Positions 28,483-39,100 of a stretch of 64,000 bases of DNA are shown here, one piece after another. The position numbers and the translations under genes were made by a program. The stretch comes from PSRJ01 sp963825305. GTDB taxonomy: Bacteria > Acidobacteriota > Terriglobia > Bryobacterales > Bryobacteraceae. Numbering within the stretch: the stretch's first letter is position 1; each line of letters begins with the position of its first letter. The DNA lies in assembly GCA_963825305.1 (NCBI GenBank), contig CAWGTA010000004.1, positions 558,001 through 622,000 of the forward strand, read 5' to 3'. The notes beneath the pieces are model-generated. The model made no database searches. It saw only the letters and a list, made by a program, of their open reading frames with translations, and was not told where the DNA came from.

Positions 28483-28775
28483 TCCGAGTGGTTCTGCCGG
28501 CACATCTGCGGAACCTGGCGCACGTCGGCGGTGAGGTACATCTCGAGGTCGAGGGCCCGGCGACACAGCGCTCGGTCATCGACGCGATCGAGGCTAGTTA
28601 TCCCATGCTGCGGGGAACCCTGCGGGATTACGTGACCGGACAGCGCCGGCCGTACGTCCGGTTCTTCGCCTGCGAGGAAGATTTGTCCCATGAGTTGCCG
28701 GACGCGCCGTTGCCCGAGGCCGTGGCATCGGGGGCGGAGCCGTTTTTGGTCATAGGCGCCATTGCCGGCGGGTAG
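28479..28775 (+). CDS. MoaD/ThiS-like ubiquitin-fold protein ending in Gly-Gly
   Basis: 98 residues from the GTG at 28479, which overlaps the previous stop (GTGA). The sequence IRVVLPAHLRN, a middle segment with AIEASYPMLRGTLRD and the C-terminal AIAGG match the beta-grasp sulfur-carrier family (MoaD, ThiS), in which the final Gly-Gly is adenylated and thiocarboxylated by an E1-like enzyme. No moaE, thiG or E1-like gene is nearby; the only partner visible is the propeller gene. Confidence 0.82.
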   Translation: MIRVVLPAHLRNLAHVGGEVHLEVEGPATQRSVIDAIEASYPMLRGTLRDYVTGQRRPYVRFFACEEDLSHELPDAPLPEAVASGAEPFLVIGAIAGG

Positions 28776-28783
28776 GTTTTCCA

Positions 28784-28812
28784 AGTGGCACAGACATTCC
28801 TGCCGTGCCGGC
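28784..28812. repeat. family C hairpin repeat
   Basis: GTGGCACAGACATTCCTGCC followed by GTGCCGGCGAC. It resembles the repeat in the adaptor gene tail (4279-4326) and the inverted copy at 58530-58555. It lies just after the MoaD-like gene. Confidence 0.5.
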
Positions 28813-28841
28813 GACAAGTTTTCCCAAGTTGAGCGAACGGC

Positions 28842-28895
28842 ACCGGCGACCAAGATCGCCAGCGCTACGTAACGCCGGCGGTCTTCGCCGCCGGT
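28842..28895. repeat. family B hairpin repeat, inverted copy
   Basis: The reverse complement of this 54-bp stretch matches 15172-15225 with only a few differences, including the joining CGTTACGTAGC. Two hairpins form. It lies between the convergent MoaD-like and VWFA genes and could end transcription on both strands. Confidence 0.75.
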
Positions 28896-28917
28896 AAAGA
28901 AACGTCCAGACTCCGCC

Positions 28918-31266
28918 TTACTTCATCTCGAAATCGGCAACGCGTTTAGCCGTTTTTCCGGAATTGTCCATGGCGGTTAATTCCAGCGAGTAGACGCCGG
29001 GGGTGAGTTTGTCGGCGGGAACCCGCTCCGCCAGGCGAATCACGGGGTTCCCCGAGTCCTTGGGAAGATCCAGCCGTAAAATCCCGGTGTCTTCTTTCTG
29101 CTCGCCTGTCTTGCGGTCCAGAACTCGAATCTGAATCGCCACCACCAAAGGGTTCTTCGGGTCGGGAGACTCCAGCAGCGGTTCGTAGACTTCGCAGTAG
29201 AACAGGGGAGGCTCCGCCTTGGCAAATTGGTTCGACCCCGTAGGGATCACGCGGACGTTACCGGCAACCAACGGTGTTTTGTCCTCAAGCAGCGAGGCAT
29301 CGAGGCCCAGCCCGTCAGTGGCAGTTCCCATTGCATGTTTGCTCAGCGCGAGACTGCTCAAAGCGAACTGGTTGGGTTGATACGGCTCCACAGCCAAAGG
29401 CACTTCCAGTTTCCCGAAGTTCTCACCACCGGAGCTGAATACCACCTTCATGTTGTATTTGCCGGAGGCCACCTCAAACTGGTTTTCATAGTGGAGAGGC
29501 TTACTTTGGAATTCCTCCACTTCCTTCTTGCCGGGAAAATCGAGATTAACGGTGTCGCTGAAGCGCGCCGCTACACCTCCGTCGGGTAGATACGCGATGC
29601 CAAGCACATTGATGGCCGCATGCATCTTTCCCTTCTCTTTTTCGAATTTCAGATTCTCGGTAGCAATCTCCATGGCGATATTCACGCGCGCCACGTCGGG
29701 AGAAGTGTAGAAGAATGGCACCTGCAAAGTTGCGGCCACGTCGCCTGATTTGGACGCGGCGACGCGTGTTTCCAATTCCTTCTCGATCGGATTGCCCTTC
29801 AGCAGATCGCGCGGCTTAGGGTTGCAATACCCGGTTCGCGACCGCACATTGGCGCCGCCGCGGTCCACTTTTACGTGCAGCACATGGCAGCTACCCTCTT
29901 CGATCACCGCTGGTGTGTAACCCAGCAGATAGAACTCGTTCTGCTCTTGGCCGATCTTCTGCAGCCCCGCCAGCAGGTCGTTGCCATTCTCAATCACGAA
30001 TCCGCCCGTGCCATCCGCCAGCATGTGCATGATCTGTTGATTATCGGTGACGCTGTCGGGGAGTTTGGGAATGAGGTCCCGCGACTGGTTATAGCCAGGG
30101 GGAAGGCCGTAGGGGTTCTGGCCCATTCGGCCTGGCAAGCCTTGCTGACCGAGACCTCCCCGGCCGGCCCCTGGGGCGCCGCCAAAGCCCGGTGCTCCAC
30201 CTCTACCTCCCGGGGATCCGGAGACTCCGCCAGGCGCTCCGCCCCGACCCCCTCCTCCGGCGGGAGCTCCGCCGGCAGCACCTCCGCCGGGTGCTCCGCC
30301 GCCAGGTGCTCCGCCGCCACCACCGCGCCCACCGCCGCCACCGCCACCTACCGCGCCGCCGCCACCTGCGCCACCGCCGCCACCGCCGCGCTGAAATGAA
30401 GAAACCACCGAAGAATAATCCGCAGGTTGCAGAAGCGTGGCGACGTTGGTGAGCGCCCGAAACGGATTGAAACGCGGCGCATGCAAAGAAGCCACCGGCA
30501 TGGTGGCGACGAGGCCGCGGATGTCGATCGGGTAGATGGCCACGTTGGCCCGATTGCAGACATCCAGCGTGGCGGTCACCTCGGCTATTTGGTCGGGGCC
30601 GATAGGCATGCCGCCAGTGAGCAGGACCAGGATCTTGCGTCCCTGGATGGCGCCCAGGTTTTTGGCAAGGCTCCGGATCGCCAAAATCGATCCGCGCACC
30701 GCGAAATCACTCGCTGCATTCAACTGCGGCATGCCAACGCCTCCGAGGGAACCACCGGGGGTGGCGTCGGTAATCAGGTCGCCGGTGTGTGAGGTCTGCA
30801 GCCCGGTGACGGCCTTTTTCAACCGTTCCACGTCGTCGGTGAAGTTTTGCGCGATCCGCAAAGTGCCAGTAAAGTTGACCACCGCGATCATGCGGTTGGG
30901 GCCGGCATTGGTTTCGATGAAGCGCGCCGCGGCTGTTCGCGCGCGGGCCTGGTTGCCGGCGTCAATGGTGGTGGTGTCAAAGAACAGAACCATGTAGTGC
31001 TTCTGCGCATTGTTGGGGTTGGCCGGATCGGCTTCGAAGGAGAAACTCTTGATGACCTGCTCCTTGTTGTCTTCGTAAACCTTGAAGTTCTTAGCCGCCA
31101 GATCCTTGATGTAGGCCCCTTTTTTGTCGGTGACCACAGTGTCGACCAGCACCAGGCGGGTCTCCGTTTTGATGACGACTCCCGATTGTGGCACCGGTTC
31201 CTGAGCCGGCGTACGGGCCGCCAGCCACAGCACCATCGCTAATAGCATTGCGCAGCGAATCTTCAC
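28918..31266 (-). CDS. VWFA-related secreted protein (TIGR03436 type) with Gly-rich insert
   Basis: About 782 residues. Three GTG codons lie in a row at 31272-31264; the third (31266) has the best spacing from AAGGAGGT. A signal peptide ends RTPAQ. Residues of about 25-290 contain the VWFA-like domain (VLVDTVVTDKKG, YMVLFFDTTTID). Residues of about 292-380 are almost only Gly, Ala, Pro and Arg, an insert of low complexity. The C-terminal 400 residues are beta-rich. This family is expanded in Acidobacteriota and of unknown role. It follows the other VWFA gene by 13 bp. Confidence 0.85.
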   Translation of the reverse strand: MKIRCAMLLAMVLWLAARTPAQEPVPQSGVVIKTETRLVLVDTVVTDKKGAYIKDLAAKNFKVYEDNKEQVIKSFSFEADPANPNNAQKHYMVLFFDTTTIDAGNQARARTAAARFIETNAGPNRMIAVVNFTGTLRIAQNFTDDVERLKKAVTGLQTSHTGDLITDATPGGSLGGVGMPQLNAASDFAVRGSILAIRSLAKNLGAIQGRKILVLLTGGMPIGPDQIAEVTATLDVCNRANVAIYPIDIRGLVATMPVASLHAPRFNPFRALTNVATLLQPADYSSVVSSFQRGGGGGGAGGGGAVGGGGGGGRGGGGGAPGGGAPGGGAAGGAPAGGGGRGGAPGGVSGSPGGRGGAPGFGGAPGAGRGGLGQQGLPGRMGQNPYGLPPGYNQSRDLIPKLPDSVTDNQQIMHMLADGTGGFVIENGNDLLAGLQKIGQEQNEFYLLGYTPAVIEEGSCHVLHVKVDRGGANVRSRTGYCNPKPRDLLKGNPIEKELETRVAASKSGDVAATLQVPFFYTSPDVARVNIAMEIATENLKFEKEKGKMHAAINVLGIAYLPDGGVAARFSDTVNLDFPGKKEVEEFQSKPLHYENQFEVASGKYNMKVVFSSGGENFGKLEVPLAVEPYQPNQFALSSLALSKHAMGTATDGLGLDASLLEDKTPLVAGNVRVIPTGSNQFAKAEPPLFYCEVYEPLLESPDPKNPLVVAIQIRVLDRKTGEQKEDTGILRLDLPKDSGNPVIRLAERVPADKLTPGVYSLELTAMDNSGKTAKRVADFEMK

Positions 31267-31279
31267 CACCACACCTCCT

Positions 31280-33054
31280 TCATGGAATCCGGACGGCTCC
31301 GTTGCGCGCCGTCATCATCTGCCCTTCCGAGTCTCGCACCACCAGGCGGACCGAATAGTCCCCCGGCGTCAGGTCGAAATTACTCTTCACGGTGATGCCG
31401 GTAGCGGGCAGTGCCGCATACGTCCGATCGAACAATTTCATGTCGACGGTTTTTTCTACTCCGTTGACATAGTTCCCGTTGCTGTCGAAAAGTCCGGCCA
31501 CCACGGTCAGCGTATCGAGATTTCGCCCTTCCGCCTTACGAAAGTGGAGCGATCGCAAGTCCACGCGGGCAACTACAGTGAGCTTGGCGCTCGCATCGCT
31601 CGCCTTGAAGAACTGCATGTTCAGATCGACAGGAATGTCGCGCTGTTCGTCGCGTGAAAACATGGCTTCCCGGACTTCTTCTTTAGCGGACTCGGTCGGG
31701 TCGGCGGCGTGCAGCGGGGCATAATAACCGCGGCGCGCCTGCAGCGCCAGGCCGCTGGGGTTCTTCACCGAAACTTTCAGCGCGTGAAAGGCGCCATCCA
31801 GTTTCAGGTTTTGTGGTGAGAACCCCAGCACGTAGATGAACTCCGGCTGAGTCGTCAGCTTTTGGAAACCCTCGGCCAGCCCGTTGCTGTTATGAAAAAA
31901 CGTGCCGCCCGTGGCCGCTGCCAGTTCGGCCATGATGTCCTCATTGGCGTTGGCGGACGTCGTTTGATATTGGGCCTTGAGGCCTAGCATCGTCCCGGGA
32001 TTGGGCCTTCGCTGGCTGGCATCCCCTCCAGGGATGATAGTGTACAGACCGCGGGCGTCAAGAGAATTGATCGTGACATTGGCTTTAATGGCCCGATCCA
32101 TCAGGTCCGATTCTTTCGTGCGTAGGTCTACGGTCAAGTAAAAACCCGGAGGAGACCAGTACGATACTGCGGCTTCCGGGCGAGGCGGACATCCGGCGCA
32201 CCACGTCACGCAAAGTGTCCAGTGACAGTTGGGTTTCATGTTCGCCGACGCTCACTACCCGGCCGGCGGTGGCGCGCGATATACGCCTGGCCTTGGGCCA
32301 CTGCCGCCGCCACTGTGGCCGGATCATTGCTGGAGGGTGGATTGCAGCCCAGGTATTCGGCGACCGCCGCCGCCAGCGCCTGGCTGTCGTTCTGGTTGAA
32401 GATCAGGTCGGCTTGATAGAAGTCAATATCCGGACATTCTTGAGCGCCTAACCCAACTGCGCTCGTCCAGGGGAGGATGTGGTTCAGCGTCGTCTGAAGC
32501 TTATCGCGGTCATTCGTGAAATCCTGAGTGGTCCGCCCGGAAGTAGTGTAGATTGCCACGCGCGTGGTTGGCGTCAGCGCTTCTCCCAGTTGGCGCTCTG
32601 CGGCCTGGCGCACCTGCTGCAGGTCGCCGATACCCAAATGAATATCGTCAAACAAATACGCGATGAAGCGCTCGGGCACGGGAGGCGATGGACCGGCCGG
32701 CGCCGCCTGATCTTCAGTCACCGGTGCGGGCGGATTTTGATCGGCGAACGCCGTGGTCACCGTAGCCGGGGTACCGGGTTTTTCGACCGAGAACCGCGTA
32801 ATCACCTGGACCTTGCCTTTGTCCAAGAGCTGGAAATCCTCCTGGCGGAGCGCGCCGATCGCGTGACCCTGTTTGTCGCGCACCACCACAGGGACGAGCA
32901 CCAGGTTCACGCCGCTGCGAAAAGTGGCCGGCGCATCGTGTGTGCTGATCTCGGCGCCATTGGCCGGGGAATCCTGCAATTGCGCCGCGGAGGGAAATGC
33001 GGCGAGCGCTCCCCATAGCAGAAATCCGATAACTCCGCGCAACAAGGGAGACAT
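31280..33054 (-). CDS. VWFA-related secreted protein, second copy (two frameshifts)
   Basis: About 590 residues when three frames are joined. The signal peptide ends PSAAQ; the VWFA region has LVLVPVVVRDKQGHAIG and FIAYLFDDIHLG. The first shift is near 32271-32284 (alternating GC), the second at 32140-32144 where five A/T bases replace four: with four the frame reads VLVSSGFYLTVDLRTKE. Both fit one extra base. The C-terminal part ends TARNGAVRIP. Same family as the downstream gene, with which it forms an operon; role unknown. Confidence 0.82.
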
Positions 33055-33370
33055 ATGATCCTGTTCTGGTCATTCTACCCTTCCCGGAGACAGGCGGGAA
33101 GAGCCCGGCCGCAGCCCTCCTCCTTTCCAGGGGGTGCGCTTCAGGGAATCCGGACAGCTCCGTTGCGCGGAGTGCCGATCGTGCGGATCGGCAGCGGCGA
33201 AGTACTAGAACTTTATTGTCCAACTCAGTACTAGAAACCTTCCCGCAAACCCATTCTTTCGTTGTGAAATCCGTCGCCCAGACGTAACATTTGAAAATGG
33301 CGGAGACGGCCTTGGCCTGTTCGTCCTCTGCTTTTGTTGAGTGACTTCGAGAAATCACAGGAGCTTGGCT
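33055..33370. other. intergenic stretch with VWFA gene remnant
   Basis: Apart from the remnant at 33141-33180, I see no gene. It is the upstream region of both the VWFA operon (minus) and the PEP-CTERM gene (plus). Confidence 0.4.
33141..33180 (-). pseudogene. 3' remnant of another VWFA-related gene
   Basis: On the minus strand this short piece reads TIGTPRNGAVRIP then a stop. The neighbouring gene ends MTARNGAVRIP then a stop at 31280, and the DNA matches closely (GGAATCCGGACxGCTCCGTTGCGCG). It looks like the tail of a lost tandem copy. Confidence 0.65.
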
Positions 33371-34009
33371 ATGAAGTTGAATGGCGTGTTGGTTGTCGCG
33401 GCGCTGGCCCTTTTTGCAGCGGGCATCTCGCGCGCGGATGTGGTGCCAGGGCACTTTACTATTAACCTGAACGATAATCCTACGGACACGTCTCAGGGCA
33501 TCGGCGGATGGCTTTCCGAACATGAATTTGATGTAACAGTGAATCCCGATATAGGGACTGGGGGGTTCGAGAACCCCATCTGCACAAACTACTACGGCCA
33601 AGTGGTAAGTTATGGCGAGGAGTGCAGCGCGCCTGAAGGAGACCCGACCATCCAAATCAACGGTGGCGGCGAGAGTACTCCGCTGCCTGCCTCTTTCAAC
33701 TCCGACGAGAACGGAGGTGGCTTTTTTGACTTCCTCAACGCCGGCCCCGACCCGATCACCAGTCTGTTAATCACCGCGCAATACGACAACAGCACCAATT
33801 TCTTCACGAATGGATTCTTCCAGTGCAGCAGCGACATCTTCAGTTTCTGCGGCTTTCAAACCGAACAGGACGATACAACGTTAAATATACTCTTCGCCAA
33901 CGGAACTATTCCCGTCGCAGCCCCGGAACCCAGCTATAGTTTGGTGTTTCTAGTGGCCGCGGGAATGTTGATATGGGTTCGCAAGGCACGCCAGTCGAAG
34001 CGCGCCTGA
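33371..34009 (+). CDS. PEP-CTERM sorting domain protein
   Basis: 212 residues from the ATG at 33371, with AGGAGC before it. A signal peptide ends SRADV. The body is rich in Asn, Gly and Asp, with four or more cysteines and a predicted beta fold. The C-terminus APEPSYSLVFLVAAGMLIWV followed by RKARQSKR is a clear PEP-CTERM signal: PEP motif, membrane helix, basic tail. Such proteins are processed by exosortase and exported with exopolysaccharide. No exosortase gene is in view. Confidence 0.85.
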   Translation: MKLNGVLVVAALALFAAGISRADVVPGHFTINLNDNPTDTSQGIGGWLSEHEFDVTVNPDIGTGGFENPICTNYYGQVVSYGEECSAPEGDPTIQINGGGESTPLPASFNSDENGGGFFDFLNAGPDPITSLLITAQYDNSTNFFTNGFFQCSSDIFSFCGFQTEQDDTTLNILFANGTIPVAAPEPSYSLVFLVAAGMLIWVRKARQSKRA

Positions 34010-34109
34010 TGTTTTGGTTTCAACCGCTCCTATCGGCCGCCCAGGGAATCTGAGCCACCGCCGACAGGAGTTTCGTGTTGGGTGTCCTTCGCTTCCCTCC
34101 ACAAAGTGA

Positions 34110-36077
34110 ATGTCGCTGCTTCTGACACTTGCGGTTTGCCTAACGTGGGTGATCCTGGCGGCAGGATGCTGTGCCCTTGGCGTCTTTGGCTTGCGCCGGC
34201 TGACGGATCTTGAGCCGGGTTGGCGAAACGCGTATCTTGCCATTTGGGCCGGCTTCGCGCTGCTCATGGCTGGTCTCCTGACGTGGCACTTTTTCCTGCC
34301 GGTGAACCATCTGGCTCTCGGACTGTTCCTGCTATCGGCGGCGGCCGCGGCATGTCTGGAACGCCGTTGGTTCGCCGCTACCTGGCGGGAAGGTGTGAAC
34401 ACGCGGTTAGTACTGGCGATCGGAGCGTTCGCTTTTTGGACGGCCAATCACGCGCTCGCCGAGGGCGGTGTGGACGATTACAATTACGAGTTCCAGGCCA
34501 TTCGCTGGTTTCACGATTACGCTATCGTCCCCGGCCTGGCTAACCTGCATGGCCGCATCGGGTTCAATGACTCGCATCATCTGTTCGCTGCCATGTTGAG
34601 CTCCGGACCCTGGTCCGGCGCCGTCAATCATGTATTCAACGGGCTCTTCGTGGTGCTCGCGTTCGCGCTGTTAGCGTCCGGGGTGGGCGACATAGCTTCA
34701 GGCCGATGCCGTCCTTCGGCTTTGCTCGGCGCATTATTGATCGCTCCCTGCGTTGGATTGGTTCTGTTTGGGTTTTTCGGCCCCATGATTTCCACTCTGA
34801 AGGCCGATGTTTTCTTGTGCGCTGCAACCGCGGTGCTGGCAGTCCTGTTCATCGAATTCGCAGATGTTTCCACACCGCAAAAGCGGCAACTCCCGCTGGG
34901 CGTCACCATTTTGGTCCTGGCGGCCGTCCTGTTCAGTGTGAAGATCACCGCTGTCATTTTCAGCAGTGTGCTGGCTGCGGCTGTTGTGATTCGGCTTGTC
35001 ACGACTGTTGGTTGGCGGCACCGCGCCACCGTTTCCGCAACCCTGATGGCCGCGCTCATTACCGTATCCGTACTCTTGCGCGGCGTGATCCTAAGCGGCT
35101 ATCCCTTATACCCTTCCACGGCCTTTGGCTTGAAGGTGGAGTGGCGTGTTCCCGTGGCGCAGGCCAACGTGGAGCGGGCCTACATTACTTCCTGGGGGCA
35201 ACTCAGGCCCACTTATGATCCTAACGAAGTGGACGGATGGGCATGGGTACCGTTGTGGGCGCAGTCCACCATCCGCACCGACCGATTCAACATGGTACTG
35301 CCGCTAATGCTGGCGTTGCTGTGCCTGCCCTTGCTCATGGTCCGCTCTCGCCGCAATCCGCGGGACTCTGTCTCCAACTGGGCGTGGGTAACCCTGGCTA
35401 CGGCCTGCATTCTTTCCCTGCTCTTTTGGTTTGTCGAGGCTCCCGCTGTCCGGTTTGCCCTGATGTATTTCTGGATTCTGTTCGCAGTGGTGTTCACCGC
35501 GGCCGTAAGCGGGTTGACCCGGCTGCCCTGGTTGGCCCTCGCGTCCGGGGTAGTCATCACTGTACCCGCCGCGGTATATGTCCTCTTTTTCGCTTGGGGC
35601 ATTCCCCGCGAGTTGCGGCTGGGCACAGCGCTGATGATTTTATTCGGCGTGCTGTGGATTAGCGCTTCCAGTTGGGCTGTAGCGAGAGGGCGCACCGCAT
35701 GGCTGGCCGTACTTTGCCTCGTGCTGAGTTTCTTTCAGCTTGGCAATCGTGCGGTTGCATATGCGACGCGGGGGCAGTTCGCACAGGTCGGATCGATGCT
35801 CTGGCTGCCGGTCTCTGCTCTCCCGGAGCGCCTCAGCACCCCCACATATTCCAGCCGTCAAACTCGCACGGGCGTGGTGATCTATGTGACCCCCTCGTCT
35901 CGCTACGACACGCCCCTGCCGAACACTCGCTTTTTCAATCCCTGGCTCGAACTCCGCGTGCCCGGCGACCTGTCCAAAGGTTTCCACAACCCCGATCGTG
36001 TGGACTCGACACACGTCGGGTACACGCCACGTTTTATCCGCGCCAGGAACAAAGGGCAGATCATCTTCGATCATTAG
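34110..36077 (+). CDS. polytopic membrane protein, GT-C-like
   Basis: 655 residues with about 13 membrane helices and a short soluble C-terminus. The loop after helix 4 holds VDDYNYEFQAIRWFHDYAIV and LHGRIGFNDSHHL, which resembles the conserved loop of the LIC_10190-type membrane proteins and, more distantly, GT-C lipid-sugar glycosyltransferases (acidic residues in the first large loop). Its neighbour is a PEP-CTERM protein, which would suit a role in surface polysaccharide, but that is inference. Confidence 0.65.
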   Translation: MSLLLTLAVCLTWVILAAGCCALGVFGLRRLTDLEPGWRNAYLAIWAGFALLMAGLLTWHFFLPVNHLALGLFLLSAAAAACLERRWFAATWREGVNTRLVLAIGAFAFWTANHALAEGGVDDYNYEFQAIRWFHDYAIVPGLANLHGRIGFNDSHHLFAAMLSSGPWSGAVNHVFNGLFVVLAFALLASGVGDIASGRCRPSALLGALLIAPCVGLVLFGFFGPMISTLKADVFLCAATAVLAVLFIEFADVSTPQKRQLPLGVTILVLAAVLFSVKITAVIFSSVLAAAVVIRLVTTVGWRHRATVSATLMAALITVSVLLRGVILSGYPLYPSTAFGLKVEWRVPVAQANVERAYITSWGQLRPTYDPNEVDGWAWVPLWAQSTIRTDRFNMVLPLMLALLCLPLLMVRSRRNPRDSVSNWAWVTLATACILSLLFWFVEAPAVRFALMYFWILFAVVFTAAVSGLTRLPWLALASGVVITVPAAVYVLFFAWGIPRELRLGTALMILFGVLWISASSWAVARGRTAWLAVLCLVLSFFQLGNRAVAYATRGQFAQVGSMLWLPVSALPERLSTPTYSSRQTRTGVVIYVTPSSRYDTPLPNTRFFNPWLELRVPGDLSKGFHNPDRVDSTHVGYTPRFIRARNKGQIIFDH

Positions 36078-36123
36078 ACGTCGGTAAGAGTGCCGACGCT
36101 GCACGCTGAAACCTGCGCCACAC

Positions 36124-39100
36124 CTAGTTGGTTTTCCGGCCGGACTCCGCCAGCAGCTTGACGTAGTCTGGATCCGTGGCGAGGCTCCGCAACTCGGGAT
36201 CGGCCTTGGCTTGTTCGGACGGATAGCCTTTCTGGAAGGCTTCTCTCAAATTCTTCAGGGCGTCGGCATGCTGGCCCGCAATGGCATCGATCATCCCTTC
36301 CTTGTAAATCAGCTCGGTATCGTTTGGATTGATGTCCCGCGCGTGGCGAATGAGTTCCAGCGCGCGTTTGGAGTCGCCGGTTTTGGCGTAGTAAGCCGCC
36401 AGGTAACCCAGGGTGCTGGCGTCTCGCGAGTTCACTCCAAGATCTTTGTAGGCTTGCGCAATAGCGCGGTTATAAGTGGCTTTGGCTTTATCCAATTGTC
36501 CGGACCAGCGATAACCATCCGCCAGGTTTCCCAGACCTGCCTGGCTGTTGGGGTTCAGCTCCACTGCTTTCTCGAACATCTTCACGGCCTCGGGCAGCTT
36601 GCCCAGATAAAAGTTCGCGGTTCCCAGGTTCGAGTAAAGGCTCTGCGATGGCGCGGTTTTCAGCGCTTGTTCAAAGGCAGGAATACTCTCGGCGAACTTG
36701 CCCATCTGGAAGTAGGCCACCCCGATATTCTCGTGTCCGGTCGACGAATCCGGCACCAGCTCGACCACCTTGCGGAACGCATCCAAGGCCTTCTGGTTCT
36801 GGCCCAGTTGGAAATAGGCAGTGCCTAGCCGGTTGAAGTTGAGCCAGTAGTAAGGATTGACGTCGATGGCCTGCTGATATGTCTTGAGAGCTTCGTCCTT
36901 CTGGCCGGCCGCCAGGTAGGCATTGGCCAAGCGGCGAAAGCCTTCATCCGAATTCGGCGCCAGCGACAAGGCGTGTTTCAACTCCACCACGGCCTCAGCG
37001 GTTTTGCCGGTTGCTCTATAAATATTGCCGAGCGCGAAATGAACCTCGGGAAGATCGTCGTTCAGGGTTTGCGCATGCTGTGCGGCGCCCAGCGCCCTTT
37101 GCGACCAAACCGTGTCTTTTGTCAGGTTGTACATCACCAGGCTGGCATCCGCCACGCCAGCGAAGGCCAGTGCGAACCCCGAATCCTTCTTGGTCGCCTG
37201 GTCAAAGAGATCGAGGGCCGCTTGCGATTGTTTTGCATCGCGATTGCCCCGCAGGAGGTTGCGGCCCTTGAGATACAGCTCATAGGCGGCGACATTTTCG
37301 GTTGGACGCGAAGATGTGCGCGCCAGTTCTTCATTCGAGGGATTCAACTTCAGCGCGCCCAACAGGTCGTTGTAGATCTGATCTTCCACCGTCAACAGGT
37401 CCTGGCGCAGGCCTGGAAACTCCTTAGTCCACAGGCGGCGGCCGGTGGAGTCACTCAGGGTAAGCACCACGTCGATTTTGTCTCCCGCACCCTGCACCGT
37501 GCCTTGCAACACCTGCTTCACGCCCAACTGGCGCGCGATCTTATCCAAGGGATCGGCCGCGCTCACCTTTTCCACTTCGGCGGGCGGAGCCAGGTGGACG
37601 TTTTTCATCGAGAACAGCTTCGCCGAAAGCGCATCCACGACACCTTCGGCTTCATACTTCAGCTCCGCCTGAGCACCGATTACCCGCAGCGGTAGAAGCG
37701 CCAGGAACGTGTCGTTGGCCACCGACGCGGGCCCCTGCTTGCTAGTGACCGTGATCGAAGAGCGCCCCAACAGCACTTCGCGAACGGGCCGGATGAGTAC
37801 GGTGGCGCCCAGTAGGACCACCACCGCCATCGCGGCAATGAGCCATTTGGGACTGCCCGTCTCCGCGATCCGCAAGCGGACGATGCGCGTGGGCGGCGTC
37901 CCGGCCTCCAGATCGTGCAACACCTCGCGCGCGCTCTGGTAGCGCAGGGCCGGGTCCTTCTCCAGGCATTTCAGAATTATTTTGCCGAAGTACTCGGGAA
38001 GGTCCGGGTTCGCCAGGCGGGGATCTTTCGGCTTCTGTTTGACGTGCTGGTACATCACCTGCATGGAGGACTCGCCGGCAAACGGAGCGTCTCCCGTCAC
38101 CATCTCGTACAAGATCACGCCCAGCGAGTAGATATCGCTGCGATGGTCGGCGGGCTTCGACTCGGCCTGTTCGGGCGACATGTAACGCGGCGTGCCCAGC
38201 ACTTCGCCCGCGCGGGTCATGGTGGACGCCTCGCCCTCCAGCGATTTGGCCAGACCGAAATCCGAAACGTACACGTGATCGTCCAGATCGATGAGCACGT
38301 TGCGCGGCTTGAGATCGCGATGCGCGACGCCCTCGGCGTGCGCCGCCTCCAGCGCACCGGCCAGTTGTCTGGCAATGTTCAGGGCCCGCTCCAGGGGAAG
38401 CCGCCCGCTCTGCCGAAGCACGTCGTGCAGGTCGCGACCCTCCACGTAAGCCATGGAGATGAACTTCACGCCGCCCACATCGCCCAGGTCGTGAATGCGC
38501 AGGATGTTGCGATGCGAAATGCGGCTGGCCAGCAGCAGTTCCTGTTTGAAGCGCTGCATGGAACTGGGATCGCTGGCCAGTTCGTTGCGTACCAGCTTCA
38601 GCGCCACGGTGCGGTCCAGGTCTTGATCGTAGGCCTTGTACACCTTGCCCATCCCGCCTTCGCCGATCAGGGATTCGATGCGGTAGCGGGGCCCGAACTG
38701 GGAGCCGGGTCCGAGGGCCGCCAGTGAGATCGCAGGGACGGCCATGGCGCTGACACCCATACTCGCGCCGGCACGCGACGGGCCTTCGGCGGCGAGATCG
38801 TCCAGTATCTCGCCCACGGTCTGATAGCGCTGTGCGACGTCCGGCTCCAGGCACTTGCTCACCAGCTCGCTGAGGCGCGGCGGAATGGCAGCGTCCACGG
38901 CCGTCAAGGGAGCGGCCCTCTCCTGCACGCGCTTCAGCATCGCGGCCATCATGGTGTCGGCCTGGAACGGCAGCCGGCCGCAGAGCATTTCGTAAAAAAT
39001 CACGCCTAAACTGAACAGGTCGGAGCGGGCATCCACCTTTTCTCCGCGCGCCTGCTCGGGCGACATATAGTCAGGCGTGCCCATCAGCGCGCCCGTGCGT

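Noticed and set aside
30130..30395. CRISPR-like or tandem repeat array
   Set aside because: The repetition is codon-level glycine-rich low complexity within a reading frame, without constant repeats and spacers.
32714..33655. 313-codon minus-strand frame over the VWFA start region
   Set aside because: It overlaps the real VWFA N-terminus in another frame and crosses the PEP-CTERM gene.
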